Below, piece after piece: positions 1-9,123 of a stretch of 64,000 nt of DNA (its first letter is position 1; the number at the start of each line of letters is the position of its first letter). A program made the translations under genes and the position numbers. A model generated the notes under the pieces. That model saw nothing but the letters and a program-made list of their open reading frames with translations, was not told the origin of the DNA and made no database searches. The stretch comes from Paenibacillus pinisoli (GTDB lineage: Bacteria > Bacillota > Bacilli > Paenibacillales > Paenibacillaceae), in NCBI RefSeq assembly GCF_003605435.1, contig NZ_QXQB01000002.1, positions 1,240,001 through 1,304,000 of the forward strand, given 5' to 3'.

Positions 1-123
1 TCCCGTATACCAGCGAATTAGCGATCTGCAATTGGTGTCGTAATGTGCCACAAGTTTAAATGGAGGGCGCTTAGTTCATAATGGATTCATAAAAGACAAC
101 ATGTTTGTTGACGCAATAGGGTG

Positions 124-297
124 ATGACAATGTGGAAAAAAATGATCTTTTATTTTCCTGAATGGACCGTATTTCTGCAAGGCTTTATCGCATTTTTAGT
201 CCCGTATGGGATAGCCAAAATATATAAATGGATTTGCACGGCAAAGGAAGAAAACGAAATGGCGGACATCAAAGATGAAACAAAACTCAGATCCTGA
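124..297 (+). CDS. Possible small membrane peptide upstream of germinant receptor operon
   Basis: A 57-codon reading frame (ATG 124, or GTG 121) preceded by a weak AGGGTG Shine-Dalgarno. It encodes a basic, aromatic N-terminus and one hydrophobic segment (about residues 15-35, including [12 protein letters not shown]), then a charged tail. Its stop codon lies 23 bases inside the germinant receptor A gene, so translation would be coupled to it. I do not recognise the family. The overlap with gerA and the transmembrane character argue for a real small gene, but coding cannot be proved by eye. Confidence 0.45.
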   Translation: MTMWKKMIFYFPEWTVFLQGFIAFLVPYGIAKIYKWICTAKEENEMADIKDETKLRS

Positions 298-1747
298 ATG
301 GTTTACCGGTGACTTTGCTATAGATCTTGCACTTGTGAGGAACGAGATCGGCCATAACTCGGATGTGCATTTTAGAGAGTTTCATATCGGAGGCACAGAC
401 GTATGTGCGGCCATTATTTTTGTAGAAGGGCTGACGGACCGAGAGCTTATCGACAAACACATTATTAAATCTTTAATGATGAGCTTTACTGGCGGAGCTG
501 TGTCGAGGGATTTTATCACCAACCGTGTTCTATCAATTGGCGAAGTAGCCGAGGAGCAGGCCTTGAAGAGCTTGGTCGCGAAAGTATTGACCGGCTCGAC
601 CGCGCTGCTCATTGATGGCTTGCCGAATGCGCTTGTTCTAGGAACAACCAAAGAGAAATCGCGCCAGATTGAAGAGCCGGTGTCGGAGGCCACGGTCAGA
701 GGTCCGCGGCTGGGCTTCACAGAAACATTATGCGACAACACCGCCCTGTTGCGGCAGCACGGGGAAAATGCCAGCTTGTCCTTCATGAAGCTGCAAGTCG
801 GGCAGCGCACCAAAAAAGAGCTGGTCATTGCGTATATAAAGGATATTGCCGATCCTGACCTGGTCGAAGAAGTGAAGAAACGAATACAAAATATAAAGGC
901 TGATGATGTACCAGAATCAGGCTATGTGGAGCAGCTCATCGAAGATAACTATCTGAGTCCATTCACGCAAGTACAGAATACCGAGCGCCCCGACCGGGTA
1001 TTCAGCGCCTTGATGGATGGACGCGTCGCCATTCTGCTGGACGGGACGCCTTTTGCCTTGATTGTCCCGGTTACATTCAGCATGATGCTGCATTCACCGG
1101 AGGATTACTATGAGCGCTGGCTGCCTAGTTATCTCTTCCGCCTATTGCGTTATCTTGCGGCAGCTATTTCGCTTTTTGGACCCTCCTTGTATATTTCATT
1201 CGTCTCCTTTCACCAAGGCCTGATCCCAACCAAGCTGGCCTTATCCATTATGGGGACAAGGGATGGCGTTCCTTTTCCTGCGATTATTGAAGCTCTGATT
1301 ATGGAAGTAACCATCGAGATTTTGCGGGAAGCCGGGCTGCGCTTGCCTAAGCAGATTGGCCCAACGATTGGCATTGTAGGCGGTCTTGTCATTGGAGAAG
1401 CTGCCGTGCAAGCGGGAATCGTCAGTCCTATTATGGTCATTGTCGTCGCGTTGACCGCTATCTCTTCCTTTGCCATTCCCCAATATAGCGCAGGGATATC
1501 GTTGCGGCTGCTTCGTTTTCCCGCCATGTTCTCCGCAGCTGTGTTCGGGCTGTACGGGGTTGTTCTGTTCGCCCTGTTCCTCTGCAGCCATCTGGTCAAG
1601 CTGAAGAGCTTTGGCGTTCCTTATGTCAGTCCGATCATACCCGATCGATTGACGAATTGGACGGATTTTATGATTCGTATGCCGCTTAAGAAGATCAAGC
1701 GCCGAATGAAGCCTATATCTGCAAATGGCTCCACCCGCAAAAAATAG
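275..1747 (+). CDS. Spore germinant receptor A subunit (GerAA/GerKA family)
   Basis: 490 residues, the usual length for the GerA/Spo VAF-type family. The N-terminal half is a soluble domain carrying the family's [15 protein letters not shown] region and the alternating helices expected of the ligand-proximal domain. The C-terminal half has hydrophobic segments (roughly residues 285-435) and ends in a basic tail. In the family these proteins sit in the inner spore membrane and, with B and C subunits, form the channel that responds to nutrients. The B and C genes follow immediately. The ATG at 275 has only a weak ribosome binding site and overlaps an upstream small ORF, suggesting coupling. The germinant cannot be inferred. 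Confidence 0.93.
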   Translation: MKQNSDPEWFTGDFAIDLALVRNEIGHNSDVHFREFHIGGTDVCAAIIFVEGLTDRELIDKHIIKSLMMSFTGGAVSRDFITNRVLSIGEVAEEQALKSLVAKVLTGSTALLIDGLPNALVLGTTKEKSRQIEEPVSEATVRGPRLGFTETLCDNTALLRQHGENASLSFMKLQVGQRTKKELVIAYIKDIADPDLVEEVKKRIQNIKADDVPESGYVEQLIEDNYLSPFTQVQNTERPDRVFSALMDGRVAILLDGTPFALIVPVTFSMMLHSPEDYYERWLPSYLFRLLRYLAAAISLFGPSLYISFVSFHQGLIPTKLALSIMGTRDGVPFPAIIEALIMEVTIEILREAGLRLPKQIGPTIGIVGGLVIGEAAVQAGIVSPIMVIVVALTAISSFAIPQYSAGISLRLLRFPAMFSAAVFGLYGVVLFALFLCSHLVKLKSFGVPYVSPIIPDRLTNWTDFMIRMPLKKIKRRMKPISANGSTRKK

Positions 1748-1764
1748 CTCGTCAGGAGGGGAAT

Positions 1765-2868
1765 TTGCTAGCCATGAGCGGCAGTTCAAAGGATCGAATT
1801 ACGAATTTGCAAGCAGCCGTCATCCTCGTCAACTATATTCTTGCGGCAGGCATCCTCACTCTGCCACGCACATCTGTCGAGAAGGTGAAAACACCCGATG
1901 TGTGGATCACCGTTATCATCGGCGGTCTAATCACCATGATCGCAGGGGTTATTATCGTGAAACTGAGCCAAAGGTACCCTGAAAAAACCTTTTATCAATA
2001 TAGCGGTGAAATCGTAGGGAAATGGATAGGCGGACTGCTCAGTATCCTGATTATCGCTTACTTCTTCACTATATCCGCCTATGAAGTCAGAACGATGGCC
2101 GAAGTGACCGGCTTTTTCCTGTTGGAAGGCACCCCGACCTGGGCAATCATCATGCCCTTTATGTGGATAGGGCTGTATCTGATCATTGGCGGGATCACTC
2201 CGCTCGCTCGGCTGTTCGAAATGATCTTCCCTGTGACGATTATTATATTTTTACTCGTTGCCTTTCTGAGCTTGGGCATATTCGAGTTCAACAATCTTCG
2301 GCCTGTGCTGGGATTGGGAGTTATCCCTGTGTTAAAAGGGATTAAAACAACCGCGCTCGCCTTTCTAGGCACTGAAGTCATGCTGCTCCTCGTAGCGTTT
2401 ATGAAAAGACCGGAGAAGGCAGTCAAAGTCGTTCTGATTGGGGTAACCGTCCCCATGGTCTTTTACGTCATAACCGTCGTCATGGTCATAGGAGCTTTAT
2501 CCATCGATGGAGTAACCACGAGAACTTGGCCGACGCTTGAGCTGATGCGCGGCTTTGAAATCCCCGGCCTGATCTTCGAACGGTTTGAATCCTTTTTGCT
2601 TGTGATATGGATCATGCAAATTTTCACCACTTTCACGATAACGTACTATGCCGCTGCTCTAGGGCTGTCACAGCTGCTCAAGAAGGACATACAGCCCTTT
2701 ATTTATGCTTTATTGCCGGTGATTTATGTGATTGCCATGATACCCAAAAACATCAATGACCTGTTCCACATGGGAGACATGGTCGGCAATGTAGCGTTGC
2801 TATTGTTTGCCGTCCTGCCCCTCATCCTGCTCCTCATATCAAGACTGAAGAAGGGTGGAAAAGCATGA
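1765..2868 (+). CDS. Spore germinant receptor B subunit (GerAB/GerKB family permease)
   Basis: 367 residues with about ten hydrophobic segments, typical of the spore germination B subunit, an APC-superfamily-like permease that binds the nutrient germinant in the inner spore membrane. The start chosen is TTG 1765, five bases after a strong GGAGG (1754-1759); the alternative ATG at 1774 is 14 bases away and less well placed. It lies 17 bases after the A subunit, and its ATGA overlaps the C subunit start, so A-B-C are one transcript. The family assignment is firm, but the ligand is unknown. Confidence 0.93.
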   Translation: MLAMSGSSKDRITNLQAAVILVNYILAAGILTLPRTSVEKVKTPDVWITVIIGGLITMIAGVIIVKLSQRYPEKTFYQYSGEIVGKWIGGLLSILIIAYFFTISAYEVRTMAEVTGFFLLEGTPTWAIIMPFMWIGLYLIIGGITPLARLFEMIFPVTIIIFLLVAFLSLGIFEFNNLRPVLGLGVIPVLKGIKTTALAFLGTEVMLLLVAFMKRPEKAVKVVLIGVTVPMVFYVITVVMVIGALSIDGVTTRTWPTLELMRGFEIPGLIFERFESFLLVIWIMQIFTTFTITYYAAALGLSQLLKKDIQPFIYALLPVIYVIAMIPKNINDLFHMGDMVGNVALLLFAVLPLILLLISRLKKGGKA

Positions 2869-4028
2869 ATACCCAGCAATTGCGGCGGCTGTTGTGCTCA
2901 TTGTCCATTCTTATCCTTCTGCCTCTTGCAGGGTGCTGGAGCAGCAAAGAAATCGAGAATCTAGGGTTCATTGTAGGCACTGCATTGGATTTGGAAAAAA
3001 AAGACCCTGACCATAATGGACATTTGCTTACCGTAACCAATCAATTTGTAACCTCAGAGACGATTGGCTCAGGCACCAAAGATGGAAAGACCCAACAAAA
3101 AGCCTACAAAAACATATCTGAGACAGGCGATGCCGCCCTCCCTACCTTGCGCAATATGATATTGAGAATCGACAAGCGCGCTTTTGCCGAACACTCCAAA
3201 GTTCTGGTCATTGGCGAGGAGCTTGCGCGCACCTTGAATCTGCAGCAAACTCTGGATTTCTTTATCAGGGAACAAGAGATGAGGCCAAGCGGACTTATCC
3301 TGATCGCTAGAGAGCGCGCGAGCGGAACGCTGGAATCCAAGAATCTCGTGGATATTCCGGCATTTCAGCTCATCGAAATGACACAAGGGCATGACAGAAC
3401 AACAAAAATTCTGCCTCCGATGACTCTGACCAAAATACAAGGAAAGCTGCAATCAGGCTCAAGCTTTCTCCTGCAAAGCGTGAGCTCTATCAAAGGGGAA
3501 ATCAAATTTACAGGCGCTGCCGTCATTAAAGGGAAGACCAACAAGCTAAGCGGGTTTTTGAACGAAGAGGAATTAGAGGGCATAACTTGGATATCCGGAA
3601 AAGGAAAAGGCGGTTTGGTTAGAAGCTTTGATGATGAAGGCCTGCCCATTGTGTACGAAATTCTATCCATGAAAAGCGTGATTAAATCGCATGTTGACGG
3701 GAATCGCATTTCATTCGATTTGATCATCGAATCTGAAGGACGAATAGCGGAGCATTGGGATGTTTCGGAGAAAGACTTTGAGAACGGATATTTGAAAAGA
3801 GCCGAACAAGCTTCTGTGAAAGAGGTCAAACGTTTAATCCGTAATGTCCTGAACAAAATGCAGCATACGTACCAGGCTGACGTATCCGGGTTCGGCAACA
3901 AATTGCGTATTGAATATCCTTACGTATGGGAAAAAGTGAAAAAAGACTGGGATCAAACCTTCAGTGAGGTTCCCATCCGTTGCGAGGTGAAATTAACGAT
4001 CAAAGATTACGGAACATCCGATCACTGA
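2865..4028 (+). CDS. Spore germinant receptor C subunit lipoprotein (GerAC/GerKC family)
   Basis: 387 residues. It starts with a lipoprotein signal peptide: basic N-terminus, hydrophobic core and lipobox LAGC with the acylated Cys near residue 24. The mature start CWSSKEIENLGFI is characteristic of the germination C subunit family, as is the C-terminal region. The product would be diacylglyceryl-anchored to the outer face of the inner spore membrane next to the A and B subunits. The start overlaps the B-subunit stop by 4 bases (ATGA). No obvious terminator follows before the next gene at 4105. Confidence 0.93.
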   Translation: MNTQQLRRLLCSLSILILLPLAGCWSSKEIENLGFIVGTALDLEKKDPDHNGHLLTVTNQFVTSETIGSGTKDGKTQQKAYKNISETGDAALPTLRNMILRIDKRAFAEHSKVLVIGEELARTLNLQQTLDFFIREQEMRPSGLILIARERASGTLESKNLVDIPAFQLIEMTQGHDRTTKILPPMTLTKIQGKLQSGSSFLLQSVSSIKGEIKFTGAAVIKGKTNKLSGFLNEEELEGITWISGKGKGGLVRSFDDEGLPIVYEILSMKSVIKSHVDGNRISFDLIIESEGRIAEHWDVSEKDFENGYLKRAEQASVKEVKRLIRNVLNKMQHTYQADVSGFGNKLRIEYPYVWEKVKKDWDQTFSEVPIRCEVKLTIKDYGTSDH

Positions 4029-4104
4029 AACTGAGCATTTTGATTAAGGTAGCACTAATTGACTGGCCTGGAATCCTATGGAATGATGTTGTCAGGGTGA
4101 TGAT

Positions 4105-4332
4105 ATGGAAACGATGAATGAGAAAGACACGGCATTAGGAGCAAGCACGAAGGGCGGCTTTCGAAAAGGGGCGGGCAGGAAGCCCATCGGCATTACGCGC
4201 AAAATCTCGCTAACCTTGCCCCAGGCCTGCTGGGAGGAAATTGACCGCTGCTGCCATAGAGGCGACCACTCCATATCCGAAGTGATCAGAGCGATTATCG
4301 AGGACAACCTGAGCCATGCAGATCTATTGTAA
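4105..4332 (+). CDS. Ribbon-helix-helix (CopG/Arc-like) small protein
   Basis: 75 residues. A glycine/basic linker (GGFRKGAGRKPIG) is followed by a short beta strand (ISLTLP) and two helices ending in ISEVIRAIIED, the pattern of a ribbon-helix-helix DNA-binding domain. The beta strand would contact the major groove as a dimer. It is followed 14 bases later by an alpha/beta hydrolase, suggesting a two-gene unit. It could be an autoregulator of that unit. No toxin partner of a recognised family is present, so a toxin-antitoxin role is not supported. Confidence 0.7.
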   Translation: METMNEKDTALGASTKGGFRKGAGRKPIGITRKISLTLPQACWEEIDRCCHRGDHSISEVIRAIIEDNLSHADLL

Positions 4333-4346
4333 AGGAGGCCCTGCCG

Positions 4347-5150
4347 ATGTCCCAGTACGCCGATGTAAGTAGAGGGGACATATTCTATACGGTTGCCGGA
4401 AGCGGCGAACCCCTTATCCTGATTCATGGGAATTTCAATGATCATGGCATCTGGAAGGAGCAGGTCTCTACTCTTGCCTCGCACTATCAGTGCATTCGGT
4501 ATGACTTGCGCGGGTATGGCCGCTCCAGTACGCCAACCGCTGCCTTTTCCAACGTTGAGGATTTGAAAGCGCTCGTGGATATGCTTGGTTTGGAGAAAGT
4601 TACGCTTATGGGGTCTTCATCGGGTGGCGGCCTTGCGGCAGACTTCTCGCTTGCTTATCCAGAGCTGGTGAGGGCACTGATTCTGGTCGCGCCTTCGATT
4701 CATGGCAACAAGTATCCAGTATCCATGATGTGGCAGGGGACCAAAAACTTCATTAATGCCCGCCTAAGAGGGCAGGAGAAGGCAATCAAGCTATTCTTAA
4801 CCAATCCCTTCTGGCACTATTATTTCCCTTCCGGAACCAAGGGTGAAGCTCGGCTAAAGGTTGTCCACCATGCAAGCAATCGCGATAACTTCTGCCGATT
4901 CCCGCCAAAGCTGTCGCTCGCTCTGAAGCCTTATGCGTTCGGCCGGCTGCATGAACTGGACATCCCTACTCTAATTATCGTACCTGAGCTGGATCATCCC
5001 TTCAACGTCCGTACCGCGAATGCTGTTCATGCCAAAATCAAAGATTCAACTATAATTACAATGCAAGGCTGCAGCCACCTCCCATTCGTCGAGGAGCCGG
5101 AAGAGTTCAATCGTCATGTTCTTGAATTCCTATCGAATTCAAATGCCTGA
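4347..5150 (+). CDS. Alpha/beta hydrolase
   Basis: 267 residues with a complete alpha/beta-hydrolase core: oxyanion-loop motif HGNF (residues 27-30), nucleophile elbow GSSSG with Ser91, the likely acid Asp216 in PELDHPF and His244 in GCSHLPF. It has no signal peptide, so it is cytoplasmic. An excellent ribosome binding site (AAGGAGG) precedes ATG 4347. The substrate is not predictable; the family includes esterases, haloperoxidase-like enzymes and C-C bond hydrolases. It is probably co-transcribed with the ribbon-helix-helix gene before it. Confidence 0.9.
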   Translation: MSQYADVSRGDIFYTVAGSGEPLILIHGNFNDHGIWKEQVSTLASHYQCIRYDLRGYGRSSTPTAAFSNVEDLKALVDMLGLEKVTLMGSSSGGGLAADFSLAYPELVRALILVAPSIHGNKYPVSMMWQGTKNFINARLRGQEKAIKLFLTNPFWHYYFPSGTKGEARLKVVHHASNRDNFCRFPPKLSLALKPYAFGRLHELDIPTLIIVPELDHPFNVRTANAVHAKIKDSTIITMQGCSHLPFVEEPEEFNRHVLEFLSNSNA

Positions 5151-5154
5151 TGAT

Positions 5155-5391
5155 TTATGGCAGCTCCTCCCCGCGAACACCGAAGAGCTTGCTGGAGGCG
5201 GCAGAGATGAGCAGCATTTGCTCGATGAATTGCTCTTGCGGCGGATTCATGCCGTTATCCAGCCACTTGCGAATCGTCTGGATCGTTCCCCCTACATTCC
5301 ATTCAACATAGACTGTGCCGGCGGCGAGATTTACCAATAATCCATAGCCCGACTTAAGCGGGCTGCTGGTTATTTCGTTTGGAACGACCAC
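5155..5391 (-). pseudogene. C-terminal remnant of a TetR/AcrR-family regulator
   Basis: A 78-codon minus-strand frame whose product resembles only the C-terminal dimerisation part of TetR regulators (VGGTIQTIRKWLDNGMNPP, then a helix). The frame opens with GTG directly after an in-frame TAA, with no helix-turn-helix domain upstream. Instead the region toward higher coordinates runs into the 51-bp repeat array. I read it as a decayed or truncated regulator gene, converging on the hydrolase. It could instead be a stand-alone small protein, which I consider less likely. Confidence 0.5.
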
Positions 5392-5559
5392 ACCTTAGAG
5401 ATGGAATAAACGATTAGGTTGGAGGCATTATCAATGTGCATTCCCTTACGGGACATGTTCATAGTAATGCCTTTTCCTTTGACTGCGGCGAGAATCCAGC
5501 TTGAGATACGCGTGTATCTGCCTGCACGCTCCGCGTAGCGAGTTTAAGCACTGTTTTGC

Positions 5560-6050
5560 GGCTTGCAGCTCTCTCGTGAGCTTCCTTTGCACCTGCAAGC
5601 CGAGTTTCTCGGATTGCAGCCCTCCCACGGCTCCGCTCTGCACCTGCAAGCCGAGTTTCTCGGATTGCAGCCCTCCCACGGCTCCGCTCTGCACCTGCAA
5701 GCCGAGTTTCTCGGATTGCAGCCCTCCCACGGCTCCGTTCTGCACCTGCAAGCCGAGTTTCTCGGATTGCAGCTCTCTCGTGAGCTTCCTTTGCACCTGT
5801 AAGCCGAGTTTCTCGGATTGCAGCCCTCCCACGGCTCCGTTCTGCACCTGCAAGCCGAGTTTCTCGGATTGCAGCTCTCTCGTGAGCTTCCTTTGCACCT
5901 GTAAGCCGAGTTTCTCGGATTGCAGCTCTCCTGCGAGCTTCCTTTGCACCTGCGAGCTTCCTTTGCACCTGCAAGCCGAGTTTCTCGGATTGCAGCTCTC
6001 TCGTGAGCTTCCTTTGCACCTGCAAGCCGTGTTTCTCGAATTGCAGCTCT
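5560..6050. repeat. Tandem array of 51-bp repeats, each carrying a hairpin
   Basis: Nine copies of an imperfect palindrome (CTGCAA-n-CCGAG-nnn-CTCGG-n-TTGCAG, 27 bp) begin at 5593, 5644, 5695, 5746, 5797, 5848, 5899, 5969 and 6020. The first seven are spaced exactly 51 bp apart. Between the seventh and eighth there is a 19-bp partial duplication, and the ninth copy is mutated. Spacers come in two types that alternate irregularly (CCCTCCCACGGCTCCG type and CTCTCTCGTGAGCTTC type). Since 51 is divisible by three, long open frames exist on both strands as a by-product. A degenerate copy lies before 5570. Confidence 0.95.
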
Positions 6051-6101
6051 CCCGCGTGCGAAAAAGCACATCACGTTGCTTTTCGCATGAAAGCAAACAA
6101 A

Positions 6102-6128
6102 AAAAGATGGCCCAGAGGACCATCTTTT
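6102..6128 (-). terminator. Intrinsic terminator after mrpG
   Basis: Inverted repeat AAAAGATGG / CCATCTTTT with a run of T on the minus strand, located 16 bases past the mrpG stop. Confidence 0.85.
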
Positions 6129-6143
6129 ACATACGACAACCAT

Positions 6144-6545
6144 TCATTTCCCTTGATCTACTACAACGCTGGCCTTATCTTCTTTTGCCTCGATGATCTC
6201 ATTCTCCATATAATAGTCCTTCAATTCATCTTGGGCGGTCTGCTCGGTTAACGGCACCTTATGGCGGTAAGCGGCCCGGCAGATCACATGGGCAGCCACT
6301 GGGGCTGTCAGAAATACAAAGAAGATTCCCAAGATGAGGCGGATGCTGAAAAAGCCGTCGGTAATTAAAAAATACAGCAAGGTTCCAACGAGCGCGCACA
6401 GCACGCCAAGCGTAGAACTTTTAGATGCAGCATGAGATCTGGTATACACATCGGGCAAACGCACATTCCCTATCGCGCTAATCAAGCTGAAGATAGCGCC
6501 AATAAGGATAAGGATCGCCCCGATTACTTCACCGCTTCCGCTCAA
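6144..6545 (-). CDS. mrpG: Mrp Na+/H+ antiporter subunit G
   Basis: 133 residues with about three transmembrane segments in the first 100 residues and a charged C-terminal tail, as in the MnhG/MrpG/PhaG family. It is the last gene of a seven-gene operon read on the minus strand and overlaps mrpF by 17 bases. The family member is a small hydrophobic subunit required for assembly and Na+/H+ exchange of the Mrp complex. A terminator follows. Confidence 0.93.
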   Translation of the reverse strand: MSGSGEVIGAILILIGAIFSLISAIGNVRLPDVYTRSHAASKSSTLGVLCALVGTLLYFLITDGFFSIRLILGIFFVFLTAPVAAHVICRAAYRHKVPLTEQTAQDELKDYYMENEIIEAKEDKASVVVDQGK

Positions 6546-6810
6546 TCACAACACCTCTTTCAATGAATCTGGCAAAGGCGATCGTTCCGATAAAAGACAA
6601 GATTCCGATCAATAAGATTAGATCAAAAAAGGCATGAGTGTGCAGCAGCACAGAGAACACGGCAATACTGGCGATCAGATTAATGCCGACGGAATCCAGC
6701 GCTATAACCCGATCCGCACTGGACGGCCCTTTGACCACCCGATATAAATTGGCCAGAATGGCCAGCAGCAATATACATAATGCCGTAATCAACACCGTCT
6801 CAAATATCAT
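6529..6810 (-). CDS. mrpF: Mrp Na+/H+ antiporter subunit F
   Basis: 93 residues with three hydrophobic segments, matching the MnhF/MrpF family in size and in the central GPSSADRVIALD signature (about residues 28-40). It overlaps mrpE by 4 bases and mrpG by 17 bases. In characterised systems MrpF is an essential membrane subunit of the hetero-oligomeric antiporter. Confidence 0.94.
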   Translation of the reverse strand: MIFETVLITALCILLLAILANLYRVVKGPSSADRVIALDSVGINLIASIAVFSVLLHTHAFFDLILLIGILSFIGTIAFARFIERGVVIERKR

Positions 6811-7286
6811 TTTCTCGTCACATCCTTTATCGCCTTTTCAAAAACAGATTTTGATTTTAGAACGGATTCCTTCGATTCGGGCATGTTCAGACCGTGAATG
6901 TACAGCGCCTTCGAATCAGGGCTGACCTCCATGACGACGGAGCCTGGCGTTAGGCATATTAATAAGGATAGGAGCGTGATTTCCAAGTCCCCCTCCAAAT
7001 CCGTTTCTACCTTGAAAATGCCTGGTCTGACATCAATTTTGGGACGGAGTACATGCTTCATGACCGCTACCGCAGAAGTATTCAGCTCGTGGATAAAAAG
7101 AATGAACAGCTTGCCGATTGCAGCTAGCGTGAATAGATAAAAGCGTTTATTAAAGAAACGACGGATACAAAGCAATATAATCAGACCGACTAAGTAACCG
7201 CTGATAAAGTTTAATATGGTCATTTCCTCTTGCAGAAACATCCACAAGTAAGCAATGAAAATGTTAAGTAGCACCTGAACGGGCAT
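6807..7286 (-). CDS. mrpE: Mrp Na+/H+ antiporter subunit E
   Basis: 159 residues. The hydrophobic N-terminus (including the conserved NFISGYLVG region) is followed by a soluble C-terminal half with the LTPGSV segment typical of the MnhE/MrpE family. It lies 15 bases downstream of mrpD and overlaps mrpF by 4 bases. It is a structural subunit of the Mrp complex in the cytoplasmic membrane. Confidence 0.94.
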   Translation of the reverse strand: MPVQVLLNIFIAYLWMFLQEEMTILNFISGYLVGLIILLCIRRFFNKRFYLFTLAAIGKLFILFIHELNTSAVAVMKHVLRPKIDVRPGIFKVETDLEGDLEITLLSLLICLTPGSVVMEVSPDSKALYIHGLNMPESKESVLKSKSVFEKAIKDVTRK

Positions 7287-7301
7287 GGCTGGTTCCCCCC
7301 T

Positions 7302-8783
7302 TTATTCAAACACGGCCTGAATATATAAATTTGGATTCAGCAATTCCTCAGCGGCTTGAGCCACATACCCCGTAATCGCCTCGGCGCCGACTCCCAGGGC
7401 CACACTAGCCACTGTCAAGAGAGCGATCGGGAACAACAAGCCTTTCGTCGTCCCTTTCTCCTCTTCTACACTCAGAATCGTCTCACCCCAAAAAGCGTTC
7501 ATAAACAATTTGATCATCGAATACAGGATAAGCAAGCTGGCCGCCAGGCCGATTATGCCAAGCCAGTAATACCCTGCTTCAAACACGCCTTGCGTCGTAA
7601 ACACTTTGCCAAGAAAACCGCTTAACGGAGGAATTCCAACCATAGACAAAGCTGCAATGAAGAACATCCAGCCTAATTGAGGGTGAAGCCGGATCAAGCC
7701 GCTAATATTTTTCAAGTCGCTTGTTCCCGTGAGATGAACAATCGTTCCCCCAATCAAAAATACAATCGCCTTAATCAGGATGTCGTGAATCAAATAATAA
7801 ATAGAACCCGTTATGCCGGCAGGTGTTAATGAGACAAGTCCAGCCATAATAAACCCGACACTTATGATCACATTGTAAGTTAAAATTTTTCTCAAATCAG
7901 AATATCCGCTTGCTCCGAGTCCACCTAAAATCATCGTAATTGCGGCTAATATCCCGATAAACAAATGGGTAATCTGCGGTTCATGATAAAAAACGAGTGT
8001 AAACATTCTGAAAATCGCATATATCCCCACCTTAGTGAGCAACGCGGCAAAAATAGCAGCGATTGCCGTCGGCGGTACGCTATATGATCCCGGCAGCCAG
8101 AAATAAAGCAATAATCCCGCCTTCATGGCAAATACGATCAGGAATAATATTGCGACAGTAGTGATTAACCCATCCTGGCCAATCTCTGAGATCCGGATCG
8201 ATAAATCAGCGAGGTTCAATGTGCCTGTTATCGAATACAGATAGGCAACGCCGATCAAGAAGAACGCCGATGCAATAATGTTCGTGAAAATATATTTCAG
8301 CGACTCACGAAGCTGCCTCTTGGCTCCCCCCACTGTGATCAGTACATATGAAGCAACCAAAAACACTTCAAAACAAACATATAGATTAAACAAATCCCCA
8401 GTCAGGAATGAGCCGTTGACGCCTGTAATCAAAAACAAAAATAATGGATAGAAGTAGAGCTTTTCTTGCCTTCGCCCAATCGAGGAAAAGGCATAGACAA
8501 GGCAGCCCACCGAGACAATTGAGGTAGCCAAAAGCAGCAAAGCACTGAACATGTCGCCCACTAAACTGATGCCGTATGGCGCTTCCCAGCCGCCCAGCTG
8601 TAAGGTTTGAATCCCACCGTCTCTGATCTGATTCATCAATAGAACCGAAGTGACTATAGTGGCTAACAATGCGACCAAACTAAGAATCCGCTGAAGCATT
8701 ATATTTTTCTGGAATACAATGAGGACCATTCCAGTCAACAGAGGAAGGATAATCGGCGCGATCAATAAATTATTCATGCTCAT
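7302..8783 (-). CDS. mrpD: Mrp Na+/H+ antiporter subunit D
   Basis: 493 residues, polytopic (about 14 segments), related to the antiporter-like NuoM/NuoN subunits of complex I. The GLLLYFWLPGSYSVPPTAIAA region and the later His/Lys-bearing helices of the proton channel are recognisable. It overlaps mrpC by 14 bases. Together with MrpA it forms the ion-translocating core of the Mrp complex. Confidence 0.95.
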   Translation of the reverse strand: MSMNNLLIAPIILPLLTGMVLIVFQKNIMLQRILSLVALLATIVTSVLLMNQIRDGGIQTLQLGGWEAPYGISLVGDMFSALLLLATSIVSVGCLVYAFSSIGRRQEKLYFYPLFLFLITGVNGSFLTGDLFNLYVCFEVFLVASYVLITVGGAKRQLRESLKYIFTNIIASAFFLIGVAYLYSITGTLNLADLSIRISEIGQDGLITTVAILFLIVFAMKAGLLLYFWLPGSYSVPPTAIAAIFAALLTKVGIYAIFRMFTLVFYHEPQITHLFIGILAAITMILGGLGASGYSDLRKILTYNVIISVGFIMAGLVSLTPAGITGSIYYLIHDILIKAIVFLIGGTIVHLTGTSDLKNISGLIRLHPQLGWMFFIAALSMVGIPPLSGFLGKVFTTQGVFEAGYYWLGIIGLAASLLILYSMIKLFMNAFWGETILSVEEEKGTTKGLLFPIALLTVASVALGVGAEAITGYVAQAAEELLNPNLYIQAVFE

Positions 8784-9123
8784 TTCCCCTTAATTGCTCC
8801 ATGTCATCCGTCCCGAAGCTCTGATAGGAGCGGTAACATAAAACGAGTACTACCGCTGTCACGGCAAAGTTAATGACAATCGCAGTTAATACTAATGCCT
8901 GAGGAAGCGCATCTGCAAAGCCCGCGGCTTTCTCTCCCAGCAAAGGGGCGCTCCCCGTCTTGAGCCCGCCGGAAGTTATGATGAGCAGATTGACCGCGTG
9001 GCCCACGATCGATACGCCGAGGACAATCCGCAGCAGCTGCTTGGATAGAATCAAATAGGTTCCAATGGATACCAAAATACCGACAAGTATGACCATGAGT
9101 GTCTCCATATTAACGGTCCTCAC
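8770..9123 (-). CDS. mrpC: Mrp Na+/H+ antiporter subunit C
   Basis: 117 residues with three transmembrane helices, homologous to complex I NuoK (GVSIVGHAVNLLIIT and ALVLTAIVI segments). It overlaps mrpB and mrpD by 14 bases each, so translation is probably coupled. It is a standard small subunit of the Mrp antiporter. Confidence 0.95.
   Translation of the reverse strand: MRTVNMETLMVILVGILVSIGTYLILSKQLLRIVLGVSIVGHAVNLLIITSGGLKTGSAPLLGEKAAGFADALPQALVLTAIVINFAVTAVVLVLCYRSYQSFGTDDMEQLRGNEHE

Noticed and set aside
4105..5150. Toxin-antitoxin module (ribbon-helix-helix plus neighbour)
   Set aside because: The neighbour is a full-length alpha/beta hydrolase with a complete catalytic triad, not a known toxin fold.
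5434..5538. Short plus-strand frame (34 codons) from ATG 5434 with a good GGAGG site
   Set aside because: It ends at the repeat array with no recognisable product; it may be a truncated gene start, but one site is not enough to call a gene.
5560..6050. CRISPR array
   Set aside because: The regular spacing is 51 bp, but the intervals are not unique spacers; they are two repeated types, and no cas genes are nearby.
5446..6196. Several long open frames on both strands over the 51-bp repeats (up to 231 codons)
   Set aside because: They are open because the repeat unit is a multiple of three and lacks stops; no frame has a convincing ribosome binding site or unique domain, and frames on both strands are equally open.
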